The notes under the pieces are model-generated. The model made no database searches, was not told the DNA's origin, and saw only the letters and a list, made by a program, of their open reading frames with translations. Shown here piece by piece: positions 59,338-64,000 of a DNA stretch of 64,000 bases. Every line of letters begins with the position of its first letter. The first letter of the stretch is position 1. The translations under genes were made by a program, and so were the position numbers. Source of the stretch: Niebla homalea (taxonomy: Eukaryota > Ascomycota > Lecanoromycetes > Lecanorales > Ramalinaceae); contig JAHGAU010000004.1 of the NCBI GenBank assembly GCA_019925105.1, forward strand, positions 682,001 to 746,000, read 5' to 3'.

Positions 59338-60042
59338 TCACCCACTCAGCAATCGCGTGGGTGGCAGTGCACTGCACTGTACGCTGTTGGCGTCAGGAGT
59401 GGGAGGCGCGCCAAAAGTGATGCGAATGTGAGCTGTGGCATTGCAATTCTTGTCAGCTTTGCTACTGCTGGGCGTAGCTGTGACGGTGACGGGAGCGGTG
59501 GTTTGAGGTTTGGCTTTAACTCGGTGCATTGTCGAGCGCTGTGGAGGAAGAGGCGCGCTTAGCACTGGTAATGGGAACGGTATTGAGCTTTGTTTTCTGC
59601 CTTCAAGCCAAAAGCCTTCTCTACAGCCTTCCTTATCTTGGTTTGTGGCTGCTTCACCGTATTCTTATGGGCACAGATGTCTGCGCCCTTTATCCAACCT
59701 TCCTTACTCTTAGCTGTTGGTACTCCGATACCTTTATTTTTCTCCTGGCAGGAACCGCTGAATCTACTGCCCTTGTATGCATATGTCTGGCATTTTCAGG
59801 CAGTGTTGATGACCTGCCCGTGACAGATGCGGTAGCGCAACGATGGATGTTGTATCCATCGAAAGCCAGGGAGGCGGCATTGCAACATCAACACCCAGAC
59901 CGCGTTTGCGACGTAAGGTGCAGAGGGTCAGGCCAGGTTGGTCTAACCCCCAGTCTTCAGAGCTATGATTGCTTTCTTGGAAGGCGTGGTCACTCTCATT
60001 GGCTGACTGCATCGTAGGGGGCATCTTCGTAGCTGGAGCCAT
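59338..60042 (-). pseudogene. Multi-frame hypothetical gene or pseudogene
   Basis: On the minus strand, protein-like segments lie in different frames. MAPATKMPPTMQSANESDHA starts at 60042. Then SLAFDGYNIHRCATASVTGR lies near 59850 and AVDSAVPARRKIKVSEYQQL near 59750. ADICAHKNTVKQPQTKIRKA is near 59650, and a Ser/Thr/Pro-rich frame covers 59338-59565. This fits either a gene with two or three introns that I could not place with confidence or a frame-shifted pseudogene. A GTAAGG donor is present after the KIKVSEYQQL segment. No domain recognised. Confidence 0.4.
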
Positions 60043-60436
60043 GTTGAAAGCCTCGTCTCGAAATAAGCTTGAAACTTGGGAGTAGGATTGAGGAGCAATT
60101 GGTGGAGTAGGAGAAGAAGATCACAATTATCAATAGATAATGCCTGAATGAGTTTTATTGAGTGAAGGGAGAAAGAGGAAGAAAGTCATCAAATTGGGGG
60201 TCGGAATGAGAACCAATAAGTAGGGCGTTTTATGAGCATTCTAAGGACGCCCAATTGACAGCTGCCGCCTATGTGGATAGAGTACAACCTTGGAAGAAAC
60301 GGGAAGTACGACGAAATGAAGCCGGTCTGCCTAGAATGGGGGAATGTATTCATCGCGATGCCAAAGGCCCCCCCAAGGCTGGGTATCGAACAGACTTGTT
60401 GTTCTGGCTTTAGTGGGCTACATCTATAAGTCTAAG

Positions 60437-60730
60437 TTAGATAAGCCTAATAAAGTCGTCTGTATCAACTGTAAGGTAGGTATCTTCAATTTTGCGAAGG
60501 CAATCACCGATGTCCCGAAGGAACATCGTGGCCCCTGTGAGTTCAAGTGAGATACGACTCAGCAACACCACTGTGGATCTCAAGTGAGACACGACTTGGC
60601 AAAACCGTGGAGATCCCGTTTTTGAGCAATGTAGTTCGAGCTCAGCACCTAAGATCTCACGACTAATCCCTGGGTGATCGCGACGATTTTTCGGCTTGCG
60701 GTTTTTGCGATTTTTCAACATGGGTTTCAC
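60437..60730 (-). CDS. Open frame (97 codons) of the S1-type element, partial
   Basis: Begins MKPMLKNRKNRKPKNRRDHP, strongly basic, then GISREILGAELELHCS and IGDCLRKIEDTYLTVDTDDF. The same region is present in RIP-mutated form in S1 (about 16390-16690) and perhaps S3. It is either a small element-encoded protein, its N-terminal part, or leader RNA that happens to be open. I do not recognise it as Gag or Pol. Confidence 0.4.
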   Translation of the reverse strand: MKPMLKNRKNRKPKNRRDHPGISREILGAELELHCSKTGSPRFCQVVSHLRSTVVLLSRISLELTGATMFLRDIGDCLRKIEDTYLTVDTDDFIRLI

Positions 60731-60931
60731 GTCCCTTCATTTCTTCTCAACAACTATACATCCAATTAACGTCATCCGTGCACTCGAAGCTTCCCCTGCG
60801 CCACCTTTACCACCAAGATCGGTAATACCCACGGTGTTTTGTGGTAGATGGTGCGACGGGGACGTCGCTTTTTTGTCGATTATATGGGCATATTGTCACG
60901 GTATGGACCATGGGAGGATTCCTTGGCACGG
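60437..60931 (-). mobile_element. Lightly mutated 5' fragment of an S1-type short-LTR element
   Basis: 60894-60931 is identical to the last 38 bases of the S1 LTR in reverse (...CCATGGTCCATACCGTGACA). It is followed, on the minus strand, by the S1 leader (ATGCCCAT..., AAAAAAGCGACGTCC) and then a region that aligns with 16390-16680 but without RIP damage. The rest of the LTR is missing, so it is a truncated copy. Confidence 0.8.
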
Positions 60932-62321
60932 TAATGCTTTGAGCTGTGGCATGAGGCCTTGCCATTGGGTGTTTGCACGAACGGACCGAGGAGCGTACGC
61001 AGGTCAGGGAGGAGAAGGATAACGGGAGTCTGGTGAAGCACAGACAGTCAGAGAGTATACGTATGTAGAACCTGGAACGTGCCAGAAAGATGGCCAAGAG
61101 ATAAGGCCCTAACTGTGTAGGGAATCCCCTTTCCTAACATAACGAAGGTGGAAAGAGTCCGGTCCAAGCTGTCGCGTACCCCAAAACCAAGGAACGAGTC
61201 GCCAACTTAGCCGTGGTCACCAAAGACAGCGTCGAGCTTGTCATTTCTATAACGCAAGAAAGATGAAAGCTCATCGGTAAAACGGTATCGGGTCGAAAAG
61301 CCACCGACCGGACCTACTCTACTTCCCATGCCGTTCGAAGTCGACGTATGAGTTGGAGTTCTGGAAGAAATCGAAGCCCCAGCATGACAAATTGTGTGGC
61401 AAAAAGGAGATGATAGCGCGAATACAACAGACTGAGTTTTGAAAACTTGGGCAACGGACTCCGTTTCAAAAGAGAGTATGGTCGTCTTGCAGAAAGAAAC
61501 ATGCAATCCGAACCCTGGCCACTACCTGACCACTGCCGATGGTCAATCGCAAGAGGGAGAGAGGAGGGTCAATCTGAGATCCCTCAATCCCACTACCAGC
61601 CAATCGTCCCTAAATCACTTCCTACGATTTCGTCCCATCAAAGCATTCCTGATTACTGTTATGATGAGACGGCTGGTCACATCTGAAATCATGTGCATCA
61701 ACTGGAAATCAGACAAAATATTTGGAACAAAGAGACAAGCAAAAGCCTCGAAGGATGGCAACCAAACGGGCTTGCTCAGATGAGCCCCTTGGCCCTCCTC
61801 AAGCCTCTGGGTTGGCCTCGTTCTTTCCCATGTGATCCTCCGGAGAATGTTGGTCAATTGCCACAAATTCTAGTCCGCCCTTCCTTCTCCGAGGGGACAC
61901 AATTCCAGTTGCGCTGTCTTAAAGCCTCCGCAAATTTAACATGAACGTTGCCAGGCACGATCAAGCATTTCCTACTGCGACACGAAGAAGATGAAAGACA
62001 CTCAAAGATTGCAAGGAATCGACAGCGTGAAACATGAGCATAGACAATATAGAGATGGTGGCCAGCGACTACCAACCTGGAGTAGACACGTCTCTAGCGA
62101 AATTTTGCTGATGAGCGTGGTAAAAACGTGGACAAAAAAAACCACCGCCTCATACGCAATCATCCTGCGGATGTGTATAGGCTCAAACACCAAAGATGGA
62201 GCAACGTTATTGAGTCTTCTACACGTCTACCATCCTGCGGGGGACAATGCTGGTCGATCTGGCGCCACCAAAGACAAAGGAGGCGTTCCGGCACAGTCGA
62301 GAATAGTGGGAATGTATATAT
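60932..62321. other. GC-normal mosaic without a supported gene
   Basis: Several overlapping frames of 60-123 codons occur on both strands. The best is a plus-strand frame 61447-61944, interrupted by one stop at 61687 (KREYGRLAERNMQSEPWPLP upstream, PLALLKPLGWPRSFPCDPPE downstream), which could be a broken gene. Another is 61991-62362. None has a recognised domain. Confidence 0.4.
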
Positions 62322-62323
62322 TA

Positions 62324-63600
62324 GCGTGCTCAAAATCGGTGTCGTTTCCTTGGCATTTGTGACTCCACCCCGCCCCCGCAAAATTTATATATAAATATAT
62401 GAATCCATAATATTTTCGATCCAATTATTAATAAACCGTTACTGTTAAAGCTTTTATATATTATACCGGTAGCAAATATAATATTAAAGTTAATATATAA
62501 GTCTTAGATCCTTTTAGCCTTTAATTCCTTCTTATTATAACCCTTCCCTTTAATTTAAAAGCTCGATTTATAGGTAATAAACTCCTTCGTAATTACTGGA
62601 AATTTAAAACTATCGTTAAACGTATCGGTTACTTAACTCGTATGGCTTAAAGATAAAAATAGAATATATAAATATATAAATATATTAATTTATTTTATCT
62701 TATAAAGGCTGGCCGTTTATATTATATTTATATAATAATAACAAAAAAGAGCTTAATATAGTATTTATAAGTTTTTCCTTAAAAGTATTAAGATAAACTA
62801 GCTAAATTCCTTAATAAAGAATAAAGTATAAAGGTATTACGGCTAACGGTAAACCGGATTTTAAGAGAAACGGATATAAGTTAAAAGTAAAGATAAAGAA
62901 TAAGCCCTTAAAGTTAGGCTTTAAAAGACGGGTAATAAACGGATATATTGAATTTCACCGTAGAATAATTTATTTTTATCGATAAATCGTTTTTTAAGAT
63001 AATAAGTTATTAACGATCCATAATATACGGCCTTATTAACGATTTAATTCGATTTTAAAACGATATAGACCGTAATAATAATTAGTCCGTACTTCCTACG
63101 TATATTATAAATAAGTATTTACCTTATACCGGTATACGTAAAGGCTATTATAACCTTAAGGCTTTTTTAAAGTGGCTTAAAAACGAGCTTTTACCTTACT
63201 ATAATTAATTCTTAAATCTTAATAGCGTTATCTGCCTTAATAACGTTAATATATACTATAATTTAATAATAAAAAAAACGATTTAAGCGGTAAAGCTTAA
63301 GATCCGCTATTTACCCCCTTACTCTCCGGACTTTAACCTTATTAAGCTTACTTTTAACGTACTTAAAGCTTAGATAAAACGTTATTACCGTAAGTTCCGG
63401 GTATAATTTCAAGGTTAATTTAAGCTTTTCTTAAAGTATACTTTGGAAGTAAATAAATGCGATCGGTTTATAAAAAAGCACTTCCGTTATAATATAGATA
63501 GGTATATATTTAATAATAATTATAAAACTTATTAAAAGGAATTCGAACTTTATATTAATTAAATAAACGGTTAAATAAATAAATAAATAAATTTATAAAC
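62324..63600 (+). mobile_element. Second Tc1/mariner copy, same family as 54644, right end unclear
   Basis: The left inverted repeat GCGTGCTCAAAATCGGTGTC follows TA and matches the ends of the 54644 element through GTTTCCTTGGCATTTG and CGCAAAATTTAT. The body aligns with that element over about 1.2 kb in the opposite orientation. The matching right repeat was not found, so the end may be truncated or too mutated. Confidence 0.75.
62560..63480 (+). pseudogene. Tc1/mariner transposase (DD34E type), RIP-degraded
   Basis: Readable TGIRKGYYNLKAFLKWLKNE near 63129-63190, ICLNNVNIYYN near 63233, and KIRYLPPYSPDFNLIKLTFN near 63298-63357. The second Asp is now Asn and the Glu is now Lys. Homologous to the minus-strand copy at 54890-55730. 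Confidence 0.85.
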
Positions 63601-64000
63601 GAGGATCTAAAAGTAACGTTATATTATTATATAGCCGTTATATATTAATTAATTAATAAACCGGCTTATAATATATACTATAAATAGCCTTAAACTCTTT
63701 AAAATCCTTATCGAAGTGCTTTATTATCCCCTTAAGTAAGCCTTTAGCTATATCCCGTTAATATATCCGGGTAAATAGATCGGATATCGTCCTTAAATCC
63801 CGTATAATTTATATCTCCTTATTTACGATCGCCTTAACCTTAATAAGCGAACTTCTCTTCTTAACGGACCATATTAACGAGCTCTTCCAGCTTTAAAAGT
63901 TATTTATTATTAATTTATCCTTATATATTTTATTAATCGGACTGAATAAATAAATATTTTATTTAAATAATTAAATAAAAACCAATAAAATTAAAGTAAA
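63601..64000. other. RIP-type AT-rich sequence, nothing recognised
   Basis: Starts with a short TAAA/ATAA microsatellite near 63575-63592. No motif supports a feature in the remainder. Confidence 0.4.

Overview
This window looks like an accessory, AT-rich compartment of a filamentous ascomycete (Pezizomycotina) genome. Most of it is transposon sequence damaged by repeat-induced point mutation (RIP). C-to-T and G-to-A changes dominate, CpA and TpG are scarce, TpA is abundant, and conserved transposon protein motifs can be read only through many stop codons. Long stretches therefore hold no usable gene although their ancestry is legible. No rRNA, tRNA or CRISPR was seen.

Bases 1-28,104 are a nest of insertions. 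The outermost element is a Tad1-like LINE on the + strand, in four pieces (1-1407, 15697-16078, 18069-19806, 26837-28104). A second Tad1 LINE (1408-15696, - strand) sits inside it and itself holds a Ty3/gypsy chromovirus (6169-13810, with 346-bp LTRs), a hAT-type MITE and a solo LTR. A 2-kb short-LTR element (16079-18068) and a 1.2-kb short-LTR element (19807-26836) also cut the outer LINE. The latter carries a third full-length Tad1 LINE (20491-26275). For most of these insertions I could read target-site duplications, which makes the order of events unusually clear.

Bases 28,105-44,840 hold a second gypsy-type remnant, two more hAT-like MITEs, a 3.1-kb Tc1/mariner element, a foldback element, a third short-LTR element and an 8-kb element with about 270-bp direct terminal repeats whose coding content I could not identify.

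Bases about 44,840-49,900 and 56,200-62,320 are islands of normal base composition. Three intact gene models stand out. Two are convergent paralogues with PD-(D/E)XK nuclease-like motifs (45279-46762 + and 47055-48170 -). The third is a two-exon coiled-coil protein of unknown function (57098-58550 -). The second island also holds broken, lightly mutated pieces of LTR elements and some weak gene candidates.

Between the islands (49904-56200) lies a DIRS/Ngaro-like tyrosine-recombinase retrotransposon with split direct repeats (A1-body-B1-A2-B2) and remnants of reverse transcriptase, RNase H and tyrosine recombinase. A Tc1/mariner element (54644-56125) is inserted in its last repeat. A second copy of that mariner family starts at 62324, and the window ends in RIP-degraded sequence.

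The intact genes sit next to, and are flanked by, heavily mutated repeats, the setting in which fungal effector, selfish and lineage-specific genes are often found. Their actual roles cannot be read from this sequence.
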